Positions 32,114 through 40,741 are shown, counted from the stretch's first letter. The stretch: DNA of 64,000 bases from Sphingobacteriales bacterium (GCA_012270485.1 JAAXIF010000098.1:243113-307112); one strand, 5' to 3'. The notes: generated by a model from the letters alone, not told the origin. Made by a program: numbers and translations.

Positions 32114-32773
32114 TTATTGCCAACTAGCCAAAACAGTCACTCCCCCCTTCACTACCTGATTCATACTCACATTCACTTTAGTACCCACAGGCAGTAAAAT
32201 ATCAACCCGACTACCGAATTTGATAAACCCATACTCATCACACTGCTTCACTTGTTGTCCAACAGTGGTATAGTTGCAAATTCGCTTTGCCAATGCACCA
32301 GCGATTTGTTTGTATAAAATGGTACCGTAGTTATTTTTTACAGCAACACTCCATCTTTCATTTTCAGTAGATGACTTAGGATGCCAGGCTACCAAATATT
32401 TTCCTTTGTGATATTGGTTGTACACCACTTCACCACTCATCGGATTTCTATTCACGTGCACATTGGCCGGACTCATGAAAATACTCACCTGTATTCTTTT
32501 GTCTTTGAAGTATTCTTCATCGATCACTTCTTCAATCACCACCACTTTTCCGTCTGCCGGACAAATCAATTGTTGATCATTGATGGTTAGGGTACGATTG
32601 GGTATTCTGAAAAAAGAGATCAGGAATAGTAAAAGCCCGAGTGTGATTACAAAAATGATGATGGTTAACCAGGGCAAGGAGGCACTTAAAAAAGTAAAAG
32701 ATGCCACATTCAGTACACCAAAAATCAATGCACCGATGCCAATAGACTGGTAACCTTCGCGATGAATGGTCAT
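32114..32773 (-). CDS. psd: Phosphatidylserine decarboxylase family protein
   Basis: A 219-residue membrane-associated proenzyme of the short (archaeal/PSD-A) type, which makes phosphatidylethanolamine from phosphatidylserine. Two N-terminal membrane helices precede the catalytic part: LICPADGKVVVIEE, IQVSIFMSPANVHVNRNP, and near the C-terminus FIKFGSRVDILLP, where the Gly-Ser bond is the self-cleavage site that forms the pyruvoyl group. The ATG at 32773 (MTIHREGY) is preferred over the one at 32794. It is downstream of cdsA on the same strand (55-bp gap), consistent with a phospholipid operon. Confidence 0.92.
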   Translation of the reverse strand: MTIHREGYQSIGIGALIFGVLNVASFTFLSASLPWLTIIIFVITLGLLLFLISFFRIPNRTLTINDQQLICPADGKVVVIEEVIDEEYFKDKRIQVSIFMSPANVHVNRNPMSGEVVYNQYHKGKYLVAWHPKSSTENERWSVAVKNNYGTILYKQIAGALAKRICNYTTVGQQVKQCDEYGFIKFGSRVDILLPVGTKVNVSMNQVVKGGVTVLASWQ

Positions 32774-32828
32774 GAGGTTGATGTTGAACTGCAAATGTAA
32801 ACGGATTAAGGCAAATATCTAAGCCTTC

Positions 32829-33689
32829 TTAACCAAAGAGAAACAAAACCAGCCATGCATAAGGCACTGCCAATAATAAGGAATCAAATCTGTCTAAGAA
32901 ACCACCGTGTCCGGGCATAAAATTGCCACTGTCCTTAACACCTGCCATGCGTTTGAGTTTACTTTCCAGAAGGTCACCCAATGTACCCATGACTGCAGAA
33001 GTGATGGTGATCAACAATAACTGAATCCAAGGTAGCTCAAGCCAGTAAACGCCTGCAACAGTTACCACAACAACGGCTAGAATAGCCCCGCCGGCCGTGC
33101 CTTCCCAGGTTTTTTTAGGAGAGATCGGAGAAAAAGGTGTTTTGCCGATAAAAGAACCCACGAGATAGGCCATTGTATCATTGATCCAAATCGTAGCAAT
33201 GATCAACATGGGTAATAGCCATCCCTTTTCATAAACATTACCATCAAAATAATGATACAAATTGATCAATAATCCCCATGACATGGATATGTATAGAAGT
33301 CCGCCAACCGTATAACCGATGATTTTCCAATCCGGCATTTTTCCTTTGATCAATTTAACAAGTACCAATACAGTTAAAGCAATCAATAAAATACGAAATC
33401 CGATTTCACTTAAAACAAAATCGCCGATGACATAAGCATCCCCGGTCATCCAACACATAAAACCTAATCCGGCAGCAATAGCGCCATAGAAATGAATCGG
33501 AGAAATATGTTGATATCGATTATCAATCTTAGCAATTAGCGAACGGTATTCGATCCAACATCCAATATGAATCATCGCAAAGAGCAGCAAAAAACTCCAC
33601 TGGTTCCATAACAATCCACCCAACATCACGATCACAAAAACAATCGCCGTAATTGCCCGCGTCCGAAAAGTTTGAAAATTAAATGCCAT
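32829..33689 (-). CDS. cdsA: Phosphatidate cytidylyltransferase
   Basis: A 286-residue polytopic membrane enzyme that makes CDP-diacylglycerol from phosphatidate and CTP. The family signature is complete near the C-terminus: GDLLESKLKRMAGVKDSG, then PGHGGFLDRFDSLL with the metal-binding Asp residues. CDP-diacylglycerol is the substrate of the phosphatidyltransferase at 1061-2371, so this gene supplies both phosphatidylethanolamine (with psd) and the inositol-lipid route. It lies in the minus-strand group CPBP protease, DUF2007, cdsA, psd. Confidence 0.95.
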   Translation of the reverse strand: MAFNFQTFRTRAITAIVFVIVMLGGLLWNQWSFLLLFAMIHIGCWIEYRSLIAKIDNRYQHISPIHFYGAIAAGLGFMCWMTGDAYVIGDFVLSEIGFRILLIALTVLVLVKLIKGKMPDWKIIGYTVGGLLYISMSWGLLINLYHYFDGNVYEKGWLLPMLIIATIWINDTMAYLVGSFIGKTPFSPISPKKTWEGTAGGAILAVVVVTVAGVYWLELPWIQLLLITITSAVMGTLGDLLESKLKRMAGVKDSGNFMPGHGGFLDRFDSLLLAVPYAWLVLFLFG

Positions 33690-33714
33690 GGGGTGAAGGT
33701 AGGAAATTAGTGTT

Positions 33715-33789
33715 TAGTCAATGGTCCATAGTCCATAGTCAATGGTTAAAAAACATGTCTATTGACCTTGGACTATTAACCATGGACTA
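33715..33789. repeat. Imperfect 31-bp hairpin of AGTCCATAG-type words overlapping the DUF2007 stop
   Basis: Left arm 33715-33745 and right arm 33759-33789 pair over 31 bp with a few mismatches and a 13-nt loop. The right arm ends in CTA, which on the minus strand is the TAG stop codon of the DUF2007 gene. Word family as at 8955-9073 and 29095-29174. It fills the gap between DUF2007 and cdsA. Confidence 0.9.
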
Positions 33790-33993
33790 ATTCAACAACG
33801 CCTTATTAATCAATTCCTGCGCAGTTATAGCGTATTGTCCGGGTACGAAGAGTTGAATATCGCCAAACATGGGGTAGCTGCTGTCTTGTTTATTCAATAG
33901 CTGAACGGGTATCTGATTTTCTTCCAGCATTCCTTTGATGATGGCAGCTTCAGGATATACACGGGTGGAGAATACTTTTTGCCACTGATTCAT
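33787..33993 (-). CDS. DUF2007 domain protein (68 aa)
   Basis: A 68-residue protein of the DUF2007 family, sometimes called putative signal-transducing protein: KVFSTRVYPEAAIIKGMLEENQIPVQLLNKQD, then DIQLFVPGQYAITAQELI. These domains resemble the PII-like/ACT fold in size, but no ligand is established. It overlaps the CPBP protease gene by 4 bp (ATGA junction), indicating coupled translation. The stop codon is formed by the end of the hairpin arm at 33759-33789. Confidence 0.88.
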   Translation of the reverse strand: MNQWQKVFSTRVYPEAAIIKGMLEENQIPVQLLNKQDSSYPMFGDIQLFVPGQYAITAQELINKALLN

Positions 33994-34922
33994 ATTTCTG
34001 TATTCATTTCTGGGTTTGTTACAGCTGTTTCGGTCTTCAACTGATTGCTTTCTGCCAGTAATAAACGGAATAATACCACCAGCAAAATCAGGGCAATACT
34101 ACCCCACCAAATGGGCATGGTTTCATCCATTACTTTATCAATGGCTTTTCCTTGGGCAGATAAAATATAGAGTTGCGTTACCACAAAACCATTATTCAAA
34201 AAGTGAAGCAGAATACTCAACCACAAATTATTGGTATAATAAAAAATCAACCCCAAGATCAATCCCAATGCAATTCTTGGCAGGAATCCAAAGAAAGAGA
34301 AATGAATAGCACTGAACAGAATGCTGGTAATGATGATACCCGCCCAGGCATTTTTGGTCCAGCCCACAAATACTTTCTGAAATGCACCACGAAATAAAAC
34401 CTCTTCAAAAACAGCCGGAGCCAGTGCCATTACCAGCATCGCCAGTAAATAATCAGTAAGGCTTGTCATGTGCGCCATATTCATCATGGCATTTTTATAG
34501 GCATTTTCAAGTTGTTGTGCCTGTTTCAGCAAGTTTTCTGATAAAGGAATTTTTTGATTGAGCATGCCCAAAGACCCACTGAGTATCATGCCGGCAAAAG
34601 TGATCAATACAACGATCAATATTTGTTTGCCATTCATTCTTTTATTAAACCCCAACCATGAAAAAGGTTGTTTACTCAGCACTTTTGCAAATACAATGGC
34701 GGGTATTAAAAAAGCAACGAGCGTAGCCAGGGTATTCAATAAACGGGAAATATTGGCATTTTGAGGGCGATTCAAAGCATCAGGCACCTGCAACAAAGAA
34801 ACACCTAACATATTGGAACCCAAGGCGGCAACTAGGAGTGAACCAAAAACCATAAAAAGCCCAACGAGCAAAAGGAGCATTAAAAACTGAAGCGGATAAT
34901 TAATCTGTTGCCTCTGATTCAT
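33990..34922 (-). CDS. CPBP family intramembrane glutamic endopeptidase
   Basis: A 310-residue polytopic protein of the CAAX protease/bacteriocin-processing (CPBP, ABI) family. Motif 1 is EEVLFRGAFQKVF (the catalytic Glu pair and Arg), motif 2 is the His in SAIHFSFFGFLPRIALG, and motif 3 is SILLHFLNNGF. Family members cleave within or near the membrane; physiological substrates in Bacteroidota are unknown. It heads the DUF2007-cdsA-psd group and is divergent from dusB. Confidence 0.9.
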   Translation of the reverse strand: MNQRQQINYPLQFLMLLLLVGLFMVFGSLLVAALGSNMLGVSLLQVPDALNRPQNANISRLLNTLATLVAFLIPAIVFAKVLSKQPFSWLGFNKRMNGKQILIVVLITFAGMILSGSLGMLNQKIPLSENLLKQAQQLENAYKNAMMNMAHMTSLTDYLLAMLVMALAPAVFEEVLFRGAFQKVFVGWTKNAWAGIIITSILFSAIHFSFFGFLPRIALGLILGLIFYYTNNLWLSILLHFLNNGFVVTQLYILSAQGKAIDKVMDETMPIWWGSIALILLVVLFRLLLAESNQLKTETAVTNPEMNTEI

Positions 34923-35043
34923 GTGGTTGAAGAATAAGCTTGTAAATTTGCAGCCGATCTTTGCGCTGAGCGACTAAGGTACAGGTAACCATTGAAATAC
35001 CGACTTCCGGTCACATGGATATTCTACCATACATCGAATCCTT

Positions 35044-35059
35044 TTCTTTTCGAAAAGAA
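35044..35059. promoter_or_regulatory. 16-bp perfect palindrome upstream of dusB
   Basis: TTCTTTTC-GAAAAGAA is exactly self-complementary and lies 42 bp before the dusB start at 35102. It is inside the region between the divergent CPBP and dusB genes, which also holds a TAAATTTG box at 34943-34950 that could be the dusB -7 element. It may be an operator; no regulator is indicated. Confidence 0.35.
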
Positions 35060-35101
35060 CAGCTATGCAAAGAAACAGTCAAACAGACAGAAAGTTGCCG
35101 C

Positions 35102-36139
35102 ATGGTTAAGATTGATCAAATAGAATTACCCGATTTCCCCTTGTTACTTGCACCCATGGAAGATGTGAGTGATCCGCCATTCCGTGTGGTATGTAAAGAA
35201 AATGGCGCCGATTTGATGTATACAGAATTCATCAGCAGTGAAGGATTGATTCGTGATGCCATCAAAAGTCGAAGAAAACTAGACATTTTTGAATATGAAC
35301 GCCCTGTAGGCATCCAAATTTTCGGTGGCGATGAGGAGAGTCTGGCACTTGCTGCAAAAATTGTAGATGTTACCAACCCCGACCTGCTGGATATCAATTT
35401 TGGTTGTCCGGTTAAAAAAGTAGCCGGCAAAGGTGCAGGGGCAGGTGTATTGAAAGACTTGGACCTGATGGTAAGATTGACGGATGCCGTTGTAAAAGCC
35501 ACACGCTTACCGGTAACTGTGAAAACAAGATTGGGATGGGATGAGACCAGCAAAAACATCGAAGAAGTTGCCGAGCGTTTACAAGATGTAGGTATCAAAG
35601 CACTGAGTATTCATGGTAGAACCAGGGCTCAAATGTATAAAGGTGAAGCTGACTGGACGTTGATTGGCAAAGTGAAGAATAATCCTCGTATCAAAATTCC
35701 CATTTTTGGTAATGGAGATATTGATAGTCCACAAAAAGCCGTGGAATATAAAAATCGTTATGGTGTAGATGGCGTCATGATTGGTCGTGCAGCCATTGGC
35801 TATCCATGGATCTTCAGAGAGATCAAGCATTATATTCAAACAGGTGAATTAATGGCACCGCCTTCAGTGGAAGAAAGAGTACAGGTGTGTAGACAACATT
35901 TACGCAAATCCATTGAATGGAAAGGACCCATTGTTGGTATCAATGAAATGCGCAGACATTATGCTAATTATTTGAAAGGTCTGCCGGGTATCAAAGATTA
36001 CAGAAACAGATTGGTGACGCTGAAAACCATGGAAGAAGTAGAAGCGGTGTTAGATGAAGTTGCCATCAACTATAAAGGCTTTGCGATGGAGCATCAGCAA
36101 ATAGAGCTGGTGAATTATCACGAAAATTGTCCTCTATAA
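35102..36139 (+). CDS. dusB: tRNA-dihydrouridine synthase
   Basis: A 345-residue FMN enzyme that reduces uridine in tRNA D-loops. It begins VKIDQIELPDFPLLLAPM, then EDVSDPPFRVVC and MYTEFISSEGL. The catalytic Cys lies in DINFGCPVKKVAGKGAGAG; the phosphate-binding end is FGNGDIDSP and GVDGVMIGRAAIGYPWIF, and a C-terminal tRNA-recognition domain follows. I use the ATG at 35102: an in-frame ATG at 35015 would add 29 residues outside family similarity. The DusB subtype is inferred from length and motif wording. The stop is 2 bp before the hairpin at 36142-36185. Confidence 0.93.
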   Translation: MVKIDQIELPDFPLLLAPMEDVSDPPFRVVCKENGADLMYTEFISSEGLIRDAIKSRRKLDIFEYERPVGIQIFGGDEESLALAAKIVDVTNPDLLDINFGCPVKKVAGKGAGAGVLKDLDLMVRLTDAVVKATRLPVTVKTRLGWDETSKNIEEVAERLQDVGIKALSIHGRTRAQMYKGEADWTLIGKVKNNPRIKIPIFGNGDIDSPQKAVEYKNRYGVDGVMIGRAAIGYPWIFREIKHYIQTGELMAPPSVEERVQVCRQHLRKSIEWKGPIVGINEMRRHYANYLKGLPGIKDYRNRLVTLKTMEEVEAVLDEVAINYKGFAMEHQQIELVNYHENCPL

Positions 36140-36141
36140 TC

Positions 36142-36185
36142 ATCTGTGAATCTGTGGCTAAAAATTCAGCCACAGATTCACAGAT
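36142..36185. repeat. Perfect 18-bp hairpin of the TGTGAATCTGTGGC family between convergent genes (8-nt loop)
   Basis: ATCTGTGAATCTGTGGCT (36142-36159) and its exact reverse complement (36168-36185) flank the 8-nt loop aaaaattc. It spans the whole 45-bp gap between dusB and the convergent glutathione peroxidase gene, whose stop codon (36187-36185) touches the right arm. It is nearly identical to the element at 17269-17314. Confidence 0.95.
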
Positions 36186-36838
36186 TACTTAACTAGTAGC
36201 TGAACCACTGACTTATCCAAAGGCGATACTGTTTGTGGGAAAAATGCTTCGAGAATACCTTCTTCATTCACCAGGTATTTACAGAAATTCCAAGTAGGCT
36301 CCTGATCATTCCATCCATTTTTACCGGCATCACTTAACCATGCAAACACCGGATGTTGCTCAGCCCCTTTGATCACTGAACTTTTCTTCGCCAACAAGAA
36401 TGTAACTCCATAATTCACTTTACAAAACTCAGCGATCTCTTCATCATTCTTTTGCTCCTGTTGTTTGAAATCATTCGCAGGAAAACCAATGATCACTAAT
36501 TGATCTTTGTATTTTTTGTACAACTCTTCCAATTCGGCATATTGTCCGGTATAACCACAAGCACTCGCTGTATTTACCAACAATAATTTTTTTCCTTTGA
36601 ACTGTTCCATGGAAATGGCTTGTCCGTTATTGAGTGTAACTGTAAGCTGATAAAAATTCATAGTCGCTGTTTTATGTTGCTTGTTCAAAGAGCCTTTCTG
36701 TGTGCCGAATAATTTTCCCGGCAACATAATCACAGGATATACTGCTTTCAGAATAGACTCTCTCCAGGTCATATTTTTCTTTTTAATGAGAATAAGTAGT
36801 ACAATGATAACAATCAGTCCAATGATTAGTTTACGCAT
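36185..36838 (-). CDS. Membrane-anchored glutathione peroxidase (thiol peroxidase)
   Basis: A 217-residue protein. An N-terminal hydrophobic helix (LIIGLIVIIVLLILI) anchors it, facing the periplasm. The GPx domain follows: LLVNTASACGYTGQYAELEELY with a Cys (not selenocysteine) at the peroxidatic position, GFPANDFKQQE with the catalytic Gln equivalents, and WNFCKYLVNEEG with the conserved Trp and Asn. A Cys within WNFCKY is unusual for the block (typically WNFxKF). Cys-type members normally use thioredoxin-like donors. It is 21 bp downstream of an aldehyde dehydrogenase gene on the same strand, which together may handle oxidative products. Confidence 0.9.
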   Translation of the reverse strand: MRKLIIGLIVIIVLLILIKKKNMTWRESILKAVYPVIMLPGKLFGTQKGSLNKQHKTATMNFYQLTVTLNNGQAISMEQFKGKKLLLVNTASACGYTGQYAELEELYKKYKDQLVIIGFPANDFKQQEQKNDEEIAEFCKVNYGVTFLLAKKSSVIKGAEQHPVFAWLSDAGKNGWNDQEPTWNFCKYLVNEEGILEAFFPQTVSPLDKSVVQLLVK

Positions 36839-36859
36839 TATTTTATTGATATGGATATG

Positions 36860-38236
36860 CTAAATAAATTTCTTGAATAATTTCAGCTTCCCTTTGAATG
36901 GCGGATATTTCATGGAAGGATCAAACCAAGTAGGCGTTTGCAGCACTGCTTTTTCATGACTAAACGTATCAAATGAATACTTTCCATGATAACGCCCTGT
37001 TCCGCTGAAACCCCTTCCACCAAAAGGCAAATGATGATTGGTGGCATGCCAGCTCGCATTATTGATACAAGCCCCACCGGAAGGAACTTTATCTAACCAC
37101 CGTTCTGCTTCTTTCTGTTGATTCGAGAATACATAAAATGCGAGTGGATTCGGATTTTTTTGGATGATAGACAAAGCTTCTTCTTCAGTGTCGTAACTAA
37201 TGATGGGTAAGATAGGACCAAAGATCTCATCGCTCATAATAGAACTATCAAGCGATACAGACTCTATCAATGTAGGTGCAATGAATAAATGTTGCACATC
37301 ATGCTCACCACCATGCACTACTGTTCCATCTTTCAAATAGCCAATCAATCGATGGAATTGTTTTTCATTGATGATCTTTCCAAACTCATGACTATTGATC
37401 GGCTGTTCTGAAAAAAACTGTACAATTTTTTTCTTCATGGCTGTAACCAATTGCTGCTTAACAGATGTATGCACCAACACATAATCCGGCGCAATACACA
37501 TTTGTCCCGCATTCGAGAACTTAGTTACAACGATCCTATTGGCAGCTACTTTGATGTTAGCTTTTTCCGTCACAACGCATGGACTCTTCCCTCCCAACTC
37601 TAAAGTCACGGGCACCAATCGCTCTGCTGCCATTTTATAAATAATCTTACCCACTGCTGTACTTCCGGTATAAAAAACATGATCAAAAGTGAAATGATGC
37701 ATCATCGCCGGAATCACAGTAGCACCATCACCCGATACATACAAAACATATTCTTTAGGGAAAATCGACTCGATGATCTTTTGCATCACAGCATCGGTAG
37801 TCGGCGCAAATTCACTGGGTTTTAATACAACACAGTTACCTGCAGCAATGGCACCAATCAATGGAGTTAATAATAATTGAAAAGGATAATTCCATGGACC
37901 CATGATGAGCACTATTCCTAAAGGTTCTTTAACAACGCTACTCTTACTCGGCAAATTCAAAAGATTCGTTGATTTACGTTCCGGTTCCATCCAGGCGCTC
38001 AGCCAACTGATGGTATGATCCAGTTCACTCAAAACAAAACCATTTTCGGTAACCCAACATTCTTCCGGACTCTTCTTAAGATCACGATACAAAGCAGTAT
38101 AAATTTCCTGCTCATGTGCAATGATGGCTTTTTTCAATGCCAATAATTGCTGTTTCCGAAAAGTATAAGAACGAGTGACGCCGGATGTGAAATAATGCCG
38201 CATGGCATTCAGTTGTTCAATTGATACACTAGACAT
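36860..38236 (-). CDS. Aldehyde dehydrogenase family protein
   Basis: A 458-residue NAD(P)-dependent aldehyde dehydrogenase, of the shorter class-3/fatty-aldehyde type. Visible motifs are MGPWNYPFQLLLTPLIGAIAAGNCVVLKPSE (cofactor binding), FYTGSTAVGKII, the general base in LELGGKSPCVV, and the catalytic Cys in FSNAGQMCIAPDYV. The C-terminus SGTGRYHGKYSFDTFSHEKAV is characteristic of the class. It would oxidise medium- or long-chain aldehydes to acids. It precedes the glutathione peroxidase gene by 21 bp and is divergent from the aldo/keto reductase. Confidence 0.92.
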   Translation of the reverse strand: MSSVSIEQLNAMRHYFTSGVTRSYTFRKQQLLALKKAIIAHEQEIYTALYRDLKKSPEECWVTENGFVLSELDHTISWLSAWMEPERKSTNLLNLPSKSSVVKEPLGIVLIMGPWNYPFQLLLTPLIGAIAAGNCVVLKPSEFAPTTDAVMQKIIESIFPKEYVLYVSGDGATVIPAMMHHFTFDHVFYTGSTAVGKIIYKMAAERLVPVTLELGGKSPCVVTEKANIKVAANRIVVTKFSNAGQMCIAPDYVLVHTSVKQQLVTAMKKKIVQFFSEQPINSHEFGKIINEKQFHRLIGYLKDGTVVHGGEHDVQHLFIAPTLIESVSLDSSIMSDEIFGPILPIISYDTEEEALSIIQKNPNPLAFYVFSNQQKEAERWLDKVPSGGACINNASWHATNHHLPFGGRGFSGTGRYHGKYSFDTFSHEKAVLQTPTWFDPSMKYPPFKGKLKLFKKFI

Positions 38237-38346
38237 AACAACAATTTAGGCAAGAATACCCGAAACCATAAATGTCTGAACAGCCTTTTTTGTAAATTGC
38301 ATCTTCCCGACTCATGGGAGCATACAGCATTACTAAAAAACACAAT

Positions 38347-39336
38347 ATGGAATACAGAAGAATGGGCCGAAGTGGCTTACAGCTAAGTGTACTGAGTTAT
38401 GGTAGTTGGGTAACTTTTCACAAACAGATTGATGACAGCATTGCCGATGAATTGATGGGTATTGCTTATGACAATGGCATTAATTTTTTCGATAATGCAG
38501 AAGCCTACGCATTGGGTGAAAGTGAAAAAATGATGGGAAGAATTCTGAAAAAGAAAAATTGGGACCGAACTTCTTACACAGTTTCTTCCAAAGCATTTTT
38601 CGGATGGAGAGGAAAAGAAAATAAACCCAATCAAACCGGACTCAGCCGCAAACACTTGATGGAAGCCTGTCACGAAGCTTTGCAACGTCTGCAGCTGGAT
38701 TATCTGGATCTGTTTTTCTGTCACCGCCCCGATCCCCATGTGCCCATTGAAGAAGTGGTATGGACCATGCATAACCTGATTCAACAAGGAAAGATCTTAT
38801 ACTGGGGCACCAGTCAGTGGAGTGCCGCAGAAATTATGGAAGCGCATCGTGTTGCACAGCAATATGGACTGATCGGTCCAACCGTAGAACAGCCGCAATA
38901 CAATATGTTCGAAAGATTTAAGGTTGAGCAAGATTATTTACCCGTATTCCGGAATGTGGGATTGGGTACCACCATTTGGAGTCCATTGGCAGCCGGTTTC
39001 TTGACCGGTAAATACCTCAATGGTATTCCAGAAGATTCCAGACTGGCCATTCAGGGATTTGATTGGCTGAAAGAGCGCTGGGTACAGGAAGCCAAAATTG
39101 AGAAGGTAAAGAAACTGGCATTACTGGCACAGGAAATGGGCGTAAGCTTGGCAGAACTGGCCATTGCCTGGACTATTAAAAATCCAAATGTCACCACTGC
39201 TATTCTGGGTGCTACCAAAAAACAGCAATTGGAAGAAAACCTGAAAGCTTTACAAGTATTGCCATTATTGACCCCGGAAATCATGGAGAAAATAGAACAG
39301 ATCTTACAAAACAAGCCTATCCTAGACTTGGCATAA
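38347..39336 (+). CDS. Aldo/keto reductase (Kv-beta/YghZ-like)
   Basis: A 329-residue NADPH-dependent reductase with a TIM-barrel fold. It starts YRRMGRSGLQLSVLSYGSW. The catalytic tetrad is in NFFDNAEAYALGESEKMMG (Asp, Tyr), VSSKAFFGW (Lys) and DYLDLFFCHRPD (His), with the cofactor region GTSQWSAAEI and the C-terminal ILGATKKQQLEENL. The wording matches the potassium-channel beta-subunit/YghZ branch (AKR6/14). The ATG at 38347 is preferred to 38314. A strong terminator follows at 39360-39392. It probably detoxifies aldehydes such as methylglyoxal. Confidence 0.92.
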   Translation: MEYRRMGRSGLQLSVLSYGSWVTFHKQIDDSIADELMGIAYDNGINFFDNAEAYALGESEKMMGRILKKKNWDRTSYTVSSKAFFGWRGKENKPNQTGLSRKHLMEACHEALQRLQLDYLDLFFCHRPDPHVPIEEVVWTMHNLIQQGKILYWGTSQWSAAEIMEAHRVAQQYGLIGPTVEQPQYNMFERFKVEQDYLPVFRNVGLGTTIWSPLAAGFLTGKYLNGIPEDSRLAIQGFDWLKERWVQEAKIEKVKKLALLAQEMGVSLAELAIAWTIKNPNVTTAILGATKKQQLEENLKALQVLPLLTPEIMEKIEQILQNKPILDLA

Positions 39337-39359
39337 GGTTTTGAAAAACAATATATTAG

Positions 39360-39392
39360 AAGCGGAATGAAGGTCTTTCATTCCGCTTTTTT
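39360..39392 (+). terminator. Intrinsic terminator after the aldo/keto reductase
   Basis: AAGCGGAATGAA (39360-39371), loop ggtct, TTCATTCCGCTT (39377-39388), then T residues. The stem is a perfect 12-bp helix, 23 bp after the stop codon. Confidence 0.95.
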
Positions 39393-39467
39393 ATGCAAGC
39401 ACTAAAAAAAGTTCTACCTTCTTTCCAACCATTATCTCCTTTTCAACTCCTATAAGCGGAATTATAC

Positions 39468-40019
39468 TTGGAACAGGAATCTACCATACAAACGGCTGTT
39501 GTGAGAAAAGCCTGCACGGGAGATGCAGCATCGCAGGCATGGCTATATCGTCAGTACTGTAAAGCCATGTACAACATCTGTATTCGCATGACCGGCAATC
39601 AGAATGATGCTGAAGACCTCTTACAGGAAGCTTTCATGATCGCATTCAAAAACCTGAGACAGTTAAAGGATCCTGTTCAATTTGGCGGGTGGCTGAAAAG
39701 AATTGTGGTGAATGAATGTATTCGTTTTTGCAAGAAAAATGTGTACTGGTCTGAATGGGATGAACAATGGGAACAAACCCTAAGCAATGAAGAACCCGAA
39801 TGGTGGAAAACAGTTGATCTCAATATGGTACATCAGGAGATCAAAAGTTTACCGGATGGTTGTAGACAGGTTTTCAATTTGTATGTACTGGAAGACTATA
39901 GTCATAAAGAGATCGCCACCCATTTGGGAATTTCTGAATCCACCAGTAAGAGTCAGTACCACAGGGCCCGACAACTATTAAAAGAAAGAATCACTAAACA
40001 AATGCAGCTACATGGATAA
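39468..40019 (+). CDS. ECF-type RNA polymerase sigma factor, TTG start
   Basis: A 183-residue sigma-70 family protein. Region 2 is ASQAWLYRQYCKAMYNICIRMTGNQNDAEDLLQEAFMIAFKNL; region 4 is MVHQEIKSLPDGCRQVFNLYVLEDYSHKEIATHLGISESTSKSQYHRARQLLKER. The frame has no ATG before Met34, which lies inside region 2, and an in-frame stop lies at 39453, so TTG at 39468 is the only start that gives a whole region 2. It overlaps the next gene by 8 bp (ATGGATAA). The following membrane protein is its probable anti-sigma factor, and DUF4097 the third member. Confidence 0.9.
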   Translation: MEQESTIQTAVVRKACTGDAASQAWLYRQYCKAMYNICIRMTGNQNDAEDLLQEAFMIAFKNLRQLKDPVQFGGWLKRIVVNECIRFCKKNVYWSEWDEQWEQTLSNEEPEWWKTVDLNMVHQEIKSLPDGCRQVFNLYVLEDYSHKEIATHLGISESTSKSQYHRARQLLKERITKQMQLHG

Positions 40020-40728
40020 TTTTAAAAAATACCTGCAAGAAAATCGTTCTGCATTAGATGTGGAAGAGCCATCGCCTGCCATCTGGGAACGCATAGAAAG
40101 ACAAGAACCCGTGAAAAAAACAAGGGTGGTTGTACTGATGACAAGATGGGTGGCAGCAGCTTGTATATTCGTACTGGCAGGAATCGGCGTATGGAGTATT
40201 GTGAATGATACAACAATACCTGAATCATCCAATCTTACCGCCGCTACTAAAACAATCACACCCGTTGAACAACCTGTTGAAACAATACCGGAGACCGAAT
40301 CCATCATTACTACAAAGGAACTGTCCGCATCTGTAAAAAAAGAAGCCAAGAAAAAAGAATCCACAAATACAGCAGCAGCTAAAAGACAGGATCTGATGAT
40401 CATGAACAATATTGAAAGCAGCTTCAAACAGGTTATCAATTTACAGCGTGATAAAGTAAGTACCACTCCAATGTTTGGAGAATCAAGCGACTATTTTACA
40501 GATTTTAAAATTCAGATCAACCAATTGGAAAAAGACGAAAAAAGTATCAAAGCAGAGATCGTCAAAAGAGGACTGTCTGATCAATTATTGAATCAACTTA
40601 TGAATATCTATCAAATCAAACTCAATACACTCAAACAATTACAACTTGAAATGAACAAGATCAACAACCGCATCAAACAAAATCGTGCACCTGTTGATAG
40701 TGTGAAAACTTATTTCATCAATATTTAA
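40012..40728 (+). CDS. Single-pass membrane protein, probable anti-sigma factor
   Basis: A 238-residue protein. Residues 1-43 are a cytosolic charged segment with WERIERQEP, typical of Bacteroidota anti-sigma N-termini. One membrane helix follows (about 46-62, WVAAACIFVLAGIGVW), then a Thr/Glu/Lys-rich periplasmic linker and a C-terminal coiled coil (IQINQLEKDEKSIKAEI, LKQLQLEMNKINNRI). No zinc-binding HxxxCxxC motif is present, so it is not a ZAS-type anti-sigma factor. The assignment rests on its 8-bp overlap with the sigma gene and its topology. Confidence 0.75.
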   Translation: MDNFKKYLQENRSALDVEEPSPAIWERIERQEPVKKTRVVVLMTRWVAAACIFVLAGIGVWSIVNDTTIPESSNLTAATKTITPVEQPVETIPETESIITTKELSASVKKEAKKKESTNTAAAKRQDLMIMNNIESSFKQVINLQRDKVSTTPMFGESSDYFTDFKIQINQLEKDEKSIKAEIVKRGLSDQLLNQLMNIYQIKLNTLKQLQLEMNKINNRIKQNRAPVDSVKTYFINI

Positions 40729-40741
40729 AACCATCAATAAT

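Noticed and set aside
35015..35101. N-terminal extension of the dusB frame from ATG at 35015
   Set aside because: The extra 29 residues lie outside family similarity, which begins at VKIDQIELPDFP.
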